From positions 1,984,001-2,048,000 of the forward strand of contig NC_016460.1 in NCBI RefSeq assembly GCF_000226115.1: a DNA stretch of 64,000 nucleotides, written 5' to 3'. This document shows, in pieces, positions 34,313 to 46,392 of the stretch. Positions within the stretch are counted from its first letter, which is position 1. The number at the start of each line of letters is the position of its first letter. This DNA is from Thermothielavioides terrestris NRRL 8126. Taxonomy: Eukaryota; Ascomycota; Sordariomycetes; Sordariales; Chaetomiaceae. The notes beneath the pieces are model-generated. The model had not been told where the DNA came from and did not search any database. It was given only the letters and a program-made list of their open reading frames with translations. The position numbers and the translations under genes are program-made.

Positions 34313-36124
34313 ATGCTCCGATCATGCCGGTCGGCCCGGCTGCTCCTAACTCAAACTCGCCTACCATGGAGTCGAACTAGCACCGGCGGTCCGTCGCTTC
34401 CGGCAAGAACATCATCGGGGTCGGGGACGGCGACGGCGACGGGAACGACGAGAACGCTCGCCACTGCCGTCGGCCGGGAGATCTCGGCTCGCCAGGCCGC
34501 GCCTGTGTCCCAGGAGCCGACCGAGCGCGACAAGATTACGACGCTCTCCAACGGCATCCGCGTCGCCTCGGAGGATCTGCCCGATGCTTTCTCGGGCGTC
34601 GGCGTCTATATCGACGCCGGGTCGCGGTATGAAAACGAGTCGCTGCGGGGAGCAAGCCACATCATGGACCGGCTGGCCTTCAAGTCGACCGGATCGCGGT
34701 CTGCCGACGAGATGCTGGAGACGGTCGAAAAGCTGGGAGGGAACATCCAGTGCGCCTCGTCTCGGGAGTCCATGATGTACCAGGCCGCCACCTTCAACTC
34801 GGCCATCCCCACCACCGTCGGCCTGCTGGCCGAGACGATCCGCGACCCGAAACTCAGCGACGAGGAGATAGCCCAGCAGGTCGAGACGGCCGAGTACGAG
34901 GTGAGGGAGATCTGGTCCAAGCCCGAGCTGATCCTGCCGGAGCTGGTGCACACGGCGGCCTTCAAGGACAACACGCTCGGGAACCCGCTGCTCTGCCCGC
35001 AGGAGAGGTTAGGGGCCATCAACAAGAGCGTTATCCAGGCGTACAGGAACGCCTTTTACAAACCGGAGCGCATGGTGCTGGCCTTCGCCGGCGTGCCGCA
35101 CGAAGAGGCAGTCAGACTGGCCGAGAAGTACTTCGGCGACATGAAGGGCTCATCAGAGCCTACGCTCTCGAGGACAGGGTCGGAAAGCTCGCTAGATTCT
35201 TTGGGCTCGGGGTCGAGCGAATCGTCCGGCGTCTCATCTTCGTCAACGGCGTCGGAACCTTCTCCCCCCGAGCCATCCGGCTTGCTTTCCAAGATTCCCT
35301 TCCTCAAAAACCTCGCACAACCCGGCTCCTCCTCCTCCCTGTCCACCTCCATCACCCCGATCTCCGCCGACGACCTGACCCGCCCAGCACACTACACTGG
35401 CGGCTTCCTGTCCCTCCCCCCGCAACCACCGTCCTTGAACCCCAACCTGCCCACCTTCACCCACATCCAGCTCGCCTTCGAGGGCCTGCCCATCTCCTCC
35501 GACGATATCTACGCGCTCGCGACGCTGCAGACGCTCCTCGGCGGCGGCGGCTCCTTCTCGGCCGGCGGGCCCGGCAAGGGCATGTACTCGCGGCTGTACA
35601 CCAACGTGCTGAACCAGCACGGCTGGGTCGAGTCGTGCGTCGCCTTCAACCACTCGTACACGGACTCGGGCCTCTTCGGCATCGCCGCCTCGTGCTACCC
35701 GGGCCGCACCGCCGCCATGCTGCAGGTCATGTGCCGCGAGCTGCACGCGCTCACCCTCGAGTCCGGCCACGCGGCCCTCAACCCGATCGAGGTCGCCCGC
35801 GCCAAGAACCAGCTGCGCAGCAGCCTGCTCATGAACCTCGAGAGCCGCATGGTCGAGCTCGAGGACCTCGGCCGCCAGGTCCAGGTCCACGGCCGCAAGA
35901 TCCCCGTGCGCGAGATGACCCGCCGCATCAACGCGCTCACCGTCGACGACCTGCGCCGCGTCGCCCGCCTCGTCGTCGGCGGCCTGGTCGAGAACCGCGG
36001 CCGCGGCAGCGGCGCCCCCACCGTCGTGCTGCAGGAGGCCACCGCGCACGGCGTCAGGACCGCCGAGATGCCGTGGGATCAGATACAGGACGTGGTGTGG
36101 CAGTGGAAGCTGGGTAGGCGGTGA
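34313..36124 (+). CDS. MAS2: Mitochondrial processing peptidase alpha subunit
   Basis: Alpha subunit of MPP, which removes presequences of imported matrix proteins. Intronless, 603 residues from ATG 34313; the frame opens 32 codons upstream but this ATG begins a typical presequence (MLRSCRSARLLLTQTRLPWSR, Arg/Ser-rich, no acid residues). The inverzincin site is degenerate, as expected of the alpha subunit: ASHIMDRLAF in place of HxxEH. The glycine-rich substrate loop GGGGSFSAGGPGKGMYSRL lies at about residues 408-426. A Ser/Glu-rich low-complexity insert (about 283-330) separates the two halves; such an insert is longer than I would expect for the family. Confidence 0.95.
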   Translation: MLRSCRSARLLLTQTRLPWSRTSTGGPSLPARTSSGSGTATATGTTRTLATAVGREISARQAAPVSQEPTERDKITTLSNGIRVASEDLPDAFSGVGVYIDAGSRYENESLRGASHIMDRLAFKSTGSRSADEMLETVEKLGGNIQCASSRESMMYQAATFNSAIPTTVGLLAETIRDPKLSDEEIAQQVETAEYEVREIWSKPELILPELVHTAAFKDNTLGNPLLCPQERLGAINKSVIQAYRNAFYKPERMVLAFAGVPHEEAVRLAEKYFGDMKGSSEPTLSRTGSESSLDSLGSGSSESSGVSSSSTASEPSPPEPSGLLSKIPFLKNLAQPGSSSSLSTSITPISADDLTRPAHYTGGFLSLPPQPPSLNPNLPTFTHIQLAFEGLPISSDDIYALATLQTLLGGGGSFSAGGPGKGMYSRLYTNVLNQHGWVESCVAFNHSYTDSGLFGIAASCYPGRTAAMLQVMCRELHALTLESGHAALNPIEVARAKNQLRSSLLMNLESRMVELEDLGRQVQVHGRKIPVREMTRRINALTVDDLRRVARLVVGGLVENRGRGSGAPTVVLQEATAHGVRTAEMPWDQIQDVVWQWKLGRR

Positions 36125-36808
36125 TGGGGATGGAAATTGGATATGGGGTTTGGTTGTCCTGGAAGTATTCTAGGAGGCATGTGTAAGACTAGCGGGAAGA
36201 CGGGGATCTGTGTGTGTAATGTTACATAAAATTTAGAATTATTCCGGATAAGATGAAATCATTGTATAGACCAAGATCGCCTTGGACAATACCCAGGGGA
36301 GGAAGTAATCGTAAGGCGCCTGCTTCGTTCTGTACCCATGATCGGGGTGCGGTCGGTGCCAAGCACTACAGGTAGGCTTAGGATATCGGCGTTGGCTAGG
36401 TTCAATCAACCCTCTCTCTTCACCTTCCGAGATACTTCTATTTACCGGTAGTGTATGTCTAGGTGAGGCTAATCACGTCAAGCGTCGAATCAAGGTATGA
36501 TGTATGTTCCAGGTCCTCTGCTCCAGATAGATATCTCCTCTAGGCGAGATATCCATTTCCCCAAACGCAAGCCCGTTATCCGCTGCGCCACCCAAAGAAA
36601 AACAGAACCCAACCCTCCTATAGGTCATTGAAACCACAATCCCATCCCATCCGGCTTGCTCCATGTCCTTCCCACCAGTACGCCGAAAACCATGCCCGCT
36701 CGCTTCCTTCCAGGTTGCTTGCTCCGTTTATTTGCTCACGTACGCCTCCACCCAAACAAAACCCATTAGCAACCGCAAACAAAGTATGCCTCTTACACAA
36801 AGCCTTGC
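36125..36808. other. Convergent 3' spacer
   Basis: A gap of 684 bases between the converging MAS2 gene and the hydrolase-like gene. No coding sequence seen; 3' UTRs expected. Confidence 0.5.
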
Positions 36809-39791
36809 TCACAGCTTGGACCGCACCGCCTCCAGCCGGTACTTGACGTCCTTCAGCGCCTTGGTGACCGGCTTCCAGTCGTCAAATTGGCGCACCAGCT
36901 CCGCCGTCTCGGCCGACAGCTCCGTCTTGACGAAGTCCTCCTCCAGCAGGCCGCGCATGATCCAGGGGAGGTGGTACGGGTTCGGGTTCGAGAGGCCGTT
37001 GCCACCGCTGCCGGCACCGCTGCCCGTGAGATTCCGGTGACGGATCTCGCAGGGCGGTACCGCCGCGGTGCCGGCGCCCGGGCCCCCGACGTCGGTCGTC
37101 TCGAGCGGGTGCGCCACGGCCAGGTCGTAGACCTGCGGCTCGTCGTAGAGGCGCGAGTGACCCTCGCCCGAATACAGGCTGCCGGCGAGTGGGGTGGAGA
37201 GCTCGCGGATCAGGCCGTGATCGGAGACGCCAAGATTGCGGAGCTTGAGCGCGAAGCCGACCAGGTGTGCGATGCTGTGGCGGGGGGAGGGGGGTTAGCT
37301 TGGGAAATCAGCCGGTTATGGTGCAGGGCGGATCGGTGGGCAGGGGAAAGGCTCACAAATCAGGCGCGTGTATCCGGCCGTCGATGAAGACGGCGCGGAA
37401 GATGTAAGGGTGGTGCGCAGGTGCGTAGATGGCAGACTACGACTGATTGTCAGCGTTGCGTAGAAAGGGAGGTGGAGGCGGAGAGGACAAACCTCTAATG
37501 GTACAAGCTGGTCGTCGATGCTGCCAATGAAAGTGATGCGTGCCCCGTGGCTCAGAACCACCTTCATGGACGCTTCGAGTCGCTGGGACACCTCGCTCTG
37601 AGGATCCGCAAACGCCCACAGCTCGGCAGCCGACCCCATGAGCATGCCCATGCTCGACCGGTAGTCCGGGAAAGGGCCGAGCGAGACGCCGGCTACAACT
37701 AGGGTGTCAGTACCCACCTAGCTTGCACACTGCATCATACGGAACACCTACCCATAGCGCACACACCCACCCTCGCCGATGTCACGACGCCCAGCTCAAT
37801 GAGCTTGGCGAGCAGCATAATGCTGACGGGCACGCCTTGCGAGTGACACGCAATGATAATCAGGTCCGCATTGCGGATGAGGTCGATCCAGTTCAGCAAG
37901 AGCTTCCAGAGGTTCTCGACGCGCTCGCCGATCTTGCCTTCGCCTTCCAGGGCGACCTTTTCGATCTCGCAATCCTCACAGCCGTGGCTGTCGGCCCACC
38001 TTCGGATGGCTTCGGCGCAGTGGTTGGCGAATTTGATGGACGTGCCGGTCGGTTGACCGATCATGGGACGTAGGTAGTTCGCGGGGAAGAGCCCGTGGAC
38101 GCCAATGGCGATGGCCTTCTTGACCTTGGGGAGATCTTTCGTCAGGTACACGTGTTTCGCCGGCGGCTGCTGGGTCCTAAGCAAGAACTGGGCGATCTGC
38201 TTAAGAATGGACGGGTTTTCCTTGAGCTTGTAAGTGCCGGTGAAAGAGGGGAGGAGGAGATTTGGTGGCTGGGCTTTCGCAGTCGTCGGCGTTTTAGATA
38301 CAGGCTTGATCGCGGTGTCGACCTTAGGGGCGCTGGGACCGGCCGGCGTTGCGTCATCCACCTCCATAGGCTGCGGGCGGGCACGCTTGCCGCTTTTCGA
38401 TAACTCCCTGGATGGTGTCGTCGAGGCCTTCGCCTGTTCATCTTTCCGACCGCTCTTCAGCGGAGGCTCCTTTGCTGGCGTGGCCTTAAACTCCATCGAG
38501 TTTGCTCTTTTCGGCTTAGACTCGGAACTCTCGCCCATGACGGCAAGCTGGCCGTGCTCTCCCTGTTGAGCGGGCGTTTTGCCAGAAGCTGAGCCTGTGT
38601 CTCGAGACCAGAATGCCCACGTAGAGCCTGCTTTGGGTGGCGGCGCCGGCGCTGGGGCAGGAGTATCCCGCATGACCACGTCCTCTGGTTCTTTGGCTGG
38701 TGGAGGAGGTGCTTCCTGCTGAGGAGTCGGAGTCGCGGGTTCGGACTCTGAAGTGACATGGGCATTCTTGCTAGACCACGACCAAAGCCAAAAACCCCCA
38801 AACGCGGCCGCCGGCTTGTGCTGGTCCGATGCCTGATTGGGAGTCTCTCCACTCTCTGGACTCCCCTGCGTTGGTCGCACTTCCTTGGCTGGCTCAGCAG
38901 GCGCAAGGTCTGTGGGCTTCGTCTCAATGGACGCTGCGGCGGTTGTGTCTTGAGCAGCAGGCTCTGCAGCGGCAGCAGGTGTTGATGAGGCCGGTTCAGC
39001 ACTTCCCGGTTTGCCAAACCATCCGAACCACGACGAGGAAGGCCTCTGGGGCGTTGATTCCGCGGGCGACTGTTGTCTTGCCGGCGATTCGGCGGGTTGA
39101 TCGGCTGGCGGCGGTATGCGATGTTCCTGACCGCTGTTTGCCATCTCTCTATCTGTATCCAGGGGCTGTTTTTTGTCCTCGGCCACGGCAATGGACTCGC
39201 CTCCTGGCCGAGTCGAACCCGGCTGCGGCTGGACTGTCTCGCCATTGCTCTCCTGGAACTCCGGCACAGCGGGAGCTGGGACCGCGGCTTCGCGGATGCT
39301 CACAGCGTCAGCAGCTTTCTTCGGCTCGAATCGGCTGAAATCCGCAGTTCCTTTCGGCTTTGAGGTGCCCCCGAGAATCGTTTCTCGGGCGACCTGCGTC
39401 GAGGCTGCCGATTTGGGCACTCGCGGCCATGATCCGTACCAGCTTCGGGTCTTGTGGACCTAGACTGCAGTCAGCACGAATGTCGCGCAGTCTCAGAGTA
39501 AGTGTTGCAGTGGCCTAGCCGTGCTAGGTCACCGAATGCACGGGCTGCACATGCCTGTTGCGAGCCCTGCAGGGGAGTCGGTGTGGCATGCCCGCTTCCT
39601 CCTGGCTTGGGGATCCGAGGAGTGCCCTGATCGGCCGGCGGCGTGGCTGTGACGGAAGGGGTGCCATCCGGGGCGGAAGCGCGCGACCCGGAAGGTTTAG
39701 ACAACGGCTGCGGCGGCATGGAGGATGGAGTCGGCGTTGGGGTGCTCGATTCGGCGGCAGGGTTCGGCTTGACGCGCTTGCGAGAACCCAT
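36809..39791 (-). CDS. Alpha/beta-hydrolase-like protein with HSQG motif (5 exons)
   Basis: Exons 39791-39555, 39459-37752, 37692-37493, 37436-37357 and 37274-36809 give 896 residues in one frame. The first 400 or so residues are disordered (Pro/Ser/Thr/Glu-rich, with scattered FWSW-like aromatic patches). The folded C-terminal half contains AIAIGVHGLFPANYLRPMIG and then LIIIACHSQGVPVSIMLL, a lipase-style nucleophile elbow with Ser near residue 619, followed by FIGSIDDQLVPLE, which could supply the acid, and a later His. The first intron appears to use a GC donor (GCATGT). I take it for a conserved fungal lipase-like protein of unknown substrate. It diverges from RRP5. Confidence 0.75.
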
Positions 39792-40103
39792 GGCGCAAAT
39801 CGAGCAGCCGCGAAGGTGCCAGGCTTCCGGAGGACTACGGTGCAGATGCAGCCGAGTTGAGGTCGCGAGTCAGGACGTGGTCGTCGTTGTGGTTGTGGTG
39901 TTGGTTGGGGTTGTTGCCTGGCTGCGTGCGGTCCGTTGACACTCCCCAGCGGGTGTTGGATTGTATGGATGTACGTCATCCGCTGATTGGGTTGTATCGG
40001 CCGCTATCTGGACAGGGGCCTCCGTGCGGGCGCCAGATAACTAGCTGAGGGGGTAACTGGATGAAGGCAAACAAGATAAGATTTAGAGAACATGGTTTCA
40101 AAC

Positions 40104-40137
<34 letters not shown>

Positions 40138-40776
40138 TGAAAAGAAGAAAAGAAAGAAAGAAAGAAAAGAACTAATGATCAGTATATTACTTTTAACGAG
40201 AGTGAAGGTATGTTGTGCAGTTCTCTGTGTAACGCTGTTCAAGATCTTGAATCCGATGCTGGCGAGCCGTTTCTTTCTCGCTTCTCTCTTTGTTTTCAGT
40301 ATTCCGTACACCGTAATGTATGGAGTACGGAATACTTCCAATCATGTTCCGTATTGTAACCTTCAACCACTCCCCCAGCTGATCAGCCCTGTTCTTGATG
40401 TCAGCTGCAGGACTGGCGGACAAGCCTGAGCGGCCGCTACTTTACCTGTCCAAACGAGAGCCTGCCTAGGCTTACGGAAGCCCTGTGTACGGAATACAAT
40501 TAATAGTACGGAATGCACGTTCCATTACACTATACTAGGGTGTATTCCGTACAGTAGCGCTAACGGGTGCCCGCCGTGCCGATCCTCCACCCCTCCTTCA
40601 CCGCCTTCCTTATCGCTATCGTGCATGCCCAGAACTTGAGACCCGCCAGAAATTTTTGTGGTGGGAAGCTCTTCCTGCGTAACGAGTGGTATTTGCCGGA
40701 TTGCGCTGCCGAGGGAGCAGTCAGTTTCACCAGATTGCTCTCAAGCTCCGGCAACCCGCGCAGCCACACTGTCGCC
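39792..40776. other. Divergent spacer with poly(A) tract and TACGGAAT words
   Basis: No gene supported. It has a run of 28 A at 40109-40136 followed by AAAG-type repeats, then at least four copies of the word GTACGGAATAC or its complement between 40300 and 40552, just upstream of RRP5. Confidence 0.55.
40109..40168. repeat. A28 tract with AAAG repeat
   Basis: A homopolymer of 28 A is followed by AAAG/AAAGA repeats. It could be a simple-sequence tract or the tail of a degraded retroposon; no flanking duplication was identified. Confidence 0.7.
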
Positions 40777-43700
40777 ATGGCTGCGTTGAAGCGAAAGGAG
40801 GGCCCCGACGGCGCTGCTGCGTCGAAATCAGTCCGAACCGCGACCGAAGCGAGACCGGCCAAGCGGGCAAAGCAGAGCGAGTCCACGAAAGACGACGGCA
40901 AGAAGGGCGCAAAGCAGTCCAAGCCCGCTGCGAAGCCGCTCGCTGCTCCCCTGGTTACCGCGCTCAAGGAGGAGGAGCCATTGTTCCCCCGTGGCGGTGG
41001 GAGCGTCCTGACTCCCCTTGAGCAGAAGCAGATCTCGATCCAGGCAAAGAGGGACGTCTTGTTCGAGGAGGAATCGGCCGGCAAGAAAGCCGACAAGGCC
41101 GCCAAGAAGAAGAGGCGCAAGTCGCGCGCCGATGAGACCGCCACCAAGCCCACCAAAGACGAGGATGCCGTCAAGGTGGAAAGTCTCAACTTCAAGGTAC
41201 GATCGACCGCATGGACGGCACCGCAGCCGGGATCGGCTCAACAGGTGGTGCCGGTTCGCTAACTTGCTGCAGCGCCTGGTCAAAGGCTCGCTGGTCCTCG
41301 GGACCGTCTGTGCCATAAACCCCCTCGACATCGCCCTCGCGCTCCCGAACAATCTCGTCGGCCATGTGCCCATCACCGCCATCTCCGAAACTCTAACGCG
41401 CCGGCTGCAGGCGAGCGCAGAGAAAGAGGACGACGCGGGGGAGTCGGAGGACGAAAACGCCGACGACGTCGATCTGAAGAGCTTATTCCACATGGGCCAG
41501 TATGTGCGCGCCTATGTCGCGTCGACACTAGACGAGTCGACACCCGGCAAGTCTCGGCGTCACATCGAGCTATCTCTCGAACCTTCGCATGCAAACACGG
41601 GCATCTCAGAGCAGGACCTTGTGGAGCACTGCACGCTCATGGCCTCGGTTGTCAGCGTCGAGGACCATGGCTTCGTCATGGATATCGGCATATCCGAGTC
41701 GAGCGTGAAGGGGTTTCTGCCGCGCAAGCAGCTCGACAAGAGCATTCCCGAGGACAGCATCCAGCCCGGCTCCGTTCTGCTCTGCGTCGTCACTGGCAAG
41801 GCCGCGAACGGCAAGGTCGTCCAGCTGTCTACGCTCCCGGACCGTCTCGGTAACCCGAAACATACTCCCTCAGAAGCTACCACCATTGGGTCGTTTCTTC
41901 CCGGCACCGCAGCCGATGTCTTGATATCCGAGGTCTCCCAGCACGGCGTCATCGGCAAGGTCATGGGCCACTTGGACGTCACCGCAGACCTTGTCCACTC
42001 CGGTGCGGGCCCAGACGGCGTCGACATTGTCGACAAGTACAAGGTTGGCTCCCGCGTCAAGGCGAGGATCATCTGCACGTTCCCGACTGCGAAGATGCCC
42101 AAGCTGGGCATCTCGCTCTTGCCGCATGTACTCTCGCTGAGGCCGAAGACGACGATCCAAGACGGCCAGGAAGCCCTGCCAACCCAGATTCTTGCTCACT
42201 CGGCGATCGTGGACCAGTGCACCGTGCAGCGGGTCGAGCCGGGCATTGGCCTCTATGTTGACGTTGGCGTCCAGGGCGTCCCGGGATTCGTACACATTTC
42301 CAGAGTCAAGGACGGCAAAGTCGACAGCTTATTCGAGAACAGCGGCCCCTACAAAATCGGTTCCGTGCACCCCGGCCGGGTGGTTGGCTACAACTCGTTC
42401 GACGGCATGTTCCTGCTCTCGTTGGAGAAGCACGTTCTCGAGCAGCCGTTTTTGAGGATTGAGGACGTCCCTGTCGGCGCCGTGGTTCCTGGTGTCGTTG
42501 AGAAACTCGTCATTAACCAGGACGGCCTCGGCGGCCTCATCGTCAGGATCGCCGACGGCATCTCTGGTCTCGTACCCGAGGCCCATCTTGCCGACGTCCA
42601 TTTGCAGCATCCCGAGAAGAAATTCAGGGAAGGGATGAAGGTGAAGGCCCGTGTTCTTTCGACGAATCCGGCAATGCACCAAATTCGTCTCACGCTGAAG
42701 AAGACACTCGTCAATTCTGAGGCGCCCCCTATCAAGTCGTACGACGAACTCGCCGTCGGGCTGCAGGCTCCTGGCACAATTGTCAGCGTGCTTCAGCACG
42801 GCGCCATCGTTCAGTTCTACGGCCAGCTGCGCGGTTTCCTTCCTGTTTCCGAGATGAGCGAGGCCTACATCCACGACCCCAAGGAGCATTTCCGGGTCGG
42901 GCAGACTGTCAGCATATACGTCCTCAGCTTTGATCCGGACGCTAGCAGACTCATAGTTTCTTGCAAAGACCCGTCGGCTTTCGGCCTCGAAAAGCAGCTC
43001 GCACTGAAGAAGCTCCAGGTCGGCCAGCTGGTCTCGGCAAAAGTCACGCAGAAGACCGAGGACGATATCTTTGTTGAGCTCGCCGACAGCTCCCTGAAGG
43101 CAATTCTCCCCGTCGGACACTTGACGGACAAGTCTGTCAGCAAGACGCAGTCGGCGCTCAAGAAGATCCACGTCAACCAGACGCTCTCCGAGTTGGTCGT
43201 CCTCGAGAAGAACGAGGGCCGTCGATCCATCACGCTCTCCCACAAACCGAGTCTGGTCCAGGCCAGCAAGGAGGGCAAGCTTCTTGCTCACATTGACGAC
43301 GCCCGACTGGGGGACCAGGTGCCTGGCTTCGTCCGCAACATTACCGCTACCGCCGCTTTCGTGCAGTTTGCAGGGAAATTGACGGCTTTGCTTCCCAAGT
43401 CGATGATGCCGAGCGACGTCCGGGACAAGCCCAGCTTTGGGATGCACAAGTCTCAGTCGCTCGTCGTCAAGATCACCTCCATCGACAAGGACCTTGGTCG
43501 CTTGGTAGTTGCCATCCCTTCCGCCGCTGGCGAAGCAGCCAAGACGTCTCAAAAGAATGCCGAGAAGGCGGTAAATTCGGTGGACGACTCTATTGGCTCG
43601 ATAGATGATCTCGCCGTTGGAAAGCTCACCAAGGCGCGCGTGAAGTCTGTCAAGGAGACGCAGCTCAACGTCCAGATCGCAGATAACATCCAGGGACGGA

Positions 43701-46392
43701 TTGATGTGTCCCAAATTTTCGATAAATGGGAGGACATTCCAGATCCGAAACGCCCCCTGAAACGGTTCAAGGCCGGCGATATTCTTCCCGTCCGCGTTCT
43801 CGGCGTTCATGATGCCCGCAACCACCGCTTCCTCCCCATCAGCCACCGGTCGAGCCACTCGGTTTTGGAACTATCAACGAAGCCCAGCGACCTGAAAGGA
43901 GACGCCATGCCGGAGCCGTTGACCCTTGAGAAGATCGAGCCTCAATCTACTCATCTGGCCTTTGTCAACAACGTCACTTCCAGTCACTTGTGGGTAAATC
44001 TGTCCCCGAATGTGCGTGGCCGAATCAAGGCTACGGAGGCCTCAGATGACCTGTCCAAGGTGGCAAGCCTGGAGAAGAGCTTCCCCGTCGGCTGCGCGCT
44101 GCAGGTGCGTGTTCTGGCCGTAGACGCAGACAAGGAGAGAGTCGACCTCTCGGCTCGGACTGGCGCTGCTCCCGAGCTCTCTTGGGATAAAGTTCAGCAA
44201 GGCATGGTCTTGCCTGGCAAGGTCACCAAGGTCAACGACCGGCAGGTTTTTGTCCAGCTGAGCGAGCTCGTGGCAGGGCCTGTGCATCTAGTAGACCTCG
44301 CCGATGATTACGACGAGGCGAACCCCCTGGCGCACTCGAAGAACGAGATCGTGCGGGTCGCGATCGTGGAGATCGACAAGAGCAACAAGAAATTGCGGCT
44401 CTCTATGCGTCCTTCGAGAGTGCTCAACTCGTCACTTCCCGTCAAGGACAAGGAGATTACCAAGGGCACCAAGCTCGAAGTCGGCGATGTCGTACGTGGC
44501 TTCGTCAGAAACGTTTCGGACAAGGGCCTCTTCGTGTCGCTCGGCGGGGACGCTGTGGCGTTGGTCCAGATCAAGGACCTCTCCGACTCGTATCTGAAAG
44601 ACTGGAAGGAGCATTTCCAGGTCGATCAGCTCGTCAAGGGGCGCATTGTGTCGGTAGCCGATGGCCGGCTTCGCATGAGTTTGAAGGAGTCGGTGGTGGA
44701 GAAGGACTTTGTCAAGCTCACAACCATCTCAGACCTGAAGGAGGGCCAGATTGTGACGGGCAGGGTCCGCAAGGTGGAAGAGTTCGGTGCGTTCATAGCC
44801 ATTGACCGCTCTGACAATCTCTCGGGCCTGTGCCACCGCAGCGAGATGGCAGACAGGGCAGTCAAGGACGCGAAGACGCTATACAACGAGGGCGACCGTG
44901 TTAAGGCTCGTGTCCTGAAGGTGGATCTCGAGCAAAAGCGAATCAGCCTCGGGTTGAAACCCTCGTATTTCAAGGATGGGGAGGCGGACGACGTGGACGT
45001 CGACACCGACGACGATGAGGACGGCGGCGCGGCGTTGGATGGAAGAGAGGAGAGCGAAGATGAAAAGATGAGCGACGCCGGCGGGGCTCTCCTGATTGCC
45101 GGCTCCGATGCTGAGGACTCGGAGGACGAAAGCGAAGTGGATGGTGGCAGCGATGTCGAGATGGCTGAAGCACCAGCGGAGGGCCTCGCAGCGCTTGACG
45201 CTGGCGGCTTCGACTGGACGGCAGATGCCCTGGATGCGGACGACAAGGCGAACGCTGACATCGCCGACGGGCCACCAAGCAAAAAGGCCAAGAAGCGGCG
45301 GGAACCGCAGGGCATCGTCGACAAGACAGCCGAGCTCGACATCAACGGGCCGCAAACGTCCAGCGACTACGAGCGTCTTCTGCTTGGTCAGCCTGATTCA
45401 TCCGAACTGTGGATCGCGTACATGGCCTCGCAGATGCAGGTCAACGACCTAGCCAGCGCCAGGCAGGTGGCTGAGCGGGCGATCAAGACGATCAACATCA
45501 AGGAGGAAACGGAGAAACTGAACGTCTGGATTGCCTACCTCAACTTGGAAGTCGCCTACGGCACGGCCGAGACTGTGGACGAGGTCTTCAAGCGGGCGTG
45601 CACCTACAACGACGACCAGGAGGTGCATGAGCGGCTGGCCAGCATCTACATCCAGTCCGGCAAGCACAAGGCAGGTTTTCCTTTTTTTTTCCCCCACCCC
45701 CCGTTTCCTCAGACCGACTCTCTTACTAACCCATCCTTTCCCCCCCCGAACAGGAAGCCGATGAGCTCTTCGAGAGAATCCTCAAAAAGTACGGCTCCCG
45801 CTCGCCGCACGTCTGGACCAACTACGCGCACTTCCTGCACGTCACGGCCGGCCAGCCCGACCGCGCCCGCGCCCTCCTCAAGCGGGCCACCCAGGTCCTC
45901 AGCAGCAGCACCACCGTCGCCGGGAACCAAGTGTACCTCTCGCTCCTGCCCAAGTTCGCCGCGCTCGAGTTCCGCTCGCCCCACGGCGACCGCGAGCAAG
46001 GGCGCACCCTCTTCGAGAGCCTGCTGGCGGCCTACCCGCGCAAGTTCGACCTGTGGAACCAGCTGCTCGACCTCGAGACCTCCCCATCGTCCTTGTCGTC
46101 GTCGCCGGCGGCGGCCGCGGACCAGGCGGTCGTCGTGCGCGACCTGTTTGAGCGCGGCAGCAAGGTCAAGGGCCTGAAGCCCCGCCAGGCCAAGGCCTGG
46201 TTCAGGCGCTGGGCCAAGTGGGAGGAGGAGCACGGCGACGCGAAGAGTAGGGAGCGGGTCTCGGCTAAGGCGGTTGAGTGGGCGAGGCTGGCGAGCGAGC
46301 GGAAAGGCGCGGCTGAGGTTGCTGCTGCTGCTGCTGCTGCTGCTGCCGGGGCCGCGCAGGGCGAGGAGGAGGGGGAGGAGGATGAGGCGTGA
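40777..46392 (+). CDS. RRP5: rRNA biogenesis protein RRP5
   Basis: Very large nucleolar factor needed for early pre-rRNA cleavages in both the small and large subunit pathways. Exons 40777-41196, 41273-45670 and 45754-46392 give 1,818 residues. The basic N terminus (PAKRAKQ, KKKRRKS) precedes many S1 RNA-binding repeats (recognisable by GxVxxV...G..V and HxS endings, for example VPGFVHISRVKDGKV, RVRKVEEFGAFIAID). An acidic linker near residue 1,400-1,470 leads to C-terminal HAT/TPR repeats (SELWIAYMASQMQ, LNVWIAYLNLEVAYG, SPHVWTNYAHF). The last intron starts with GC (AAG then GCAGGT) and has a TACTAAC branch site. The C terminus ends in a polyalanine run coded by GCT repeats. AATAAA is at 46491. 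Confidence 0.97.

Noticed and set aside
34750..36117. 455-codon alternative frame on the plus strand
   Set aside because: Overlaps MAS2 in another frame and is Arg/Pro-rich noise.
42329..43858. 509-codon open frame on the minus strand
   Set aside because: Antisense to the S1 repeats of RRP5, whose identity is certain.
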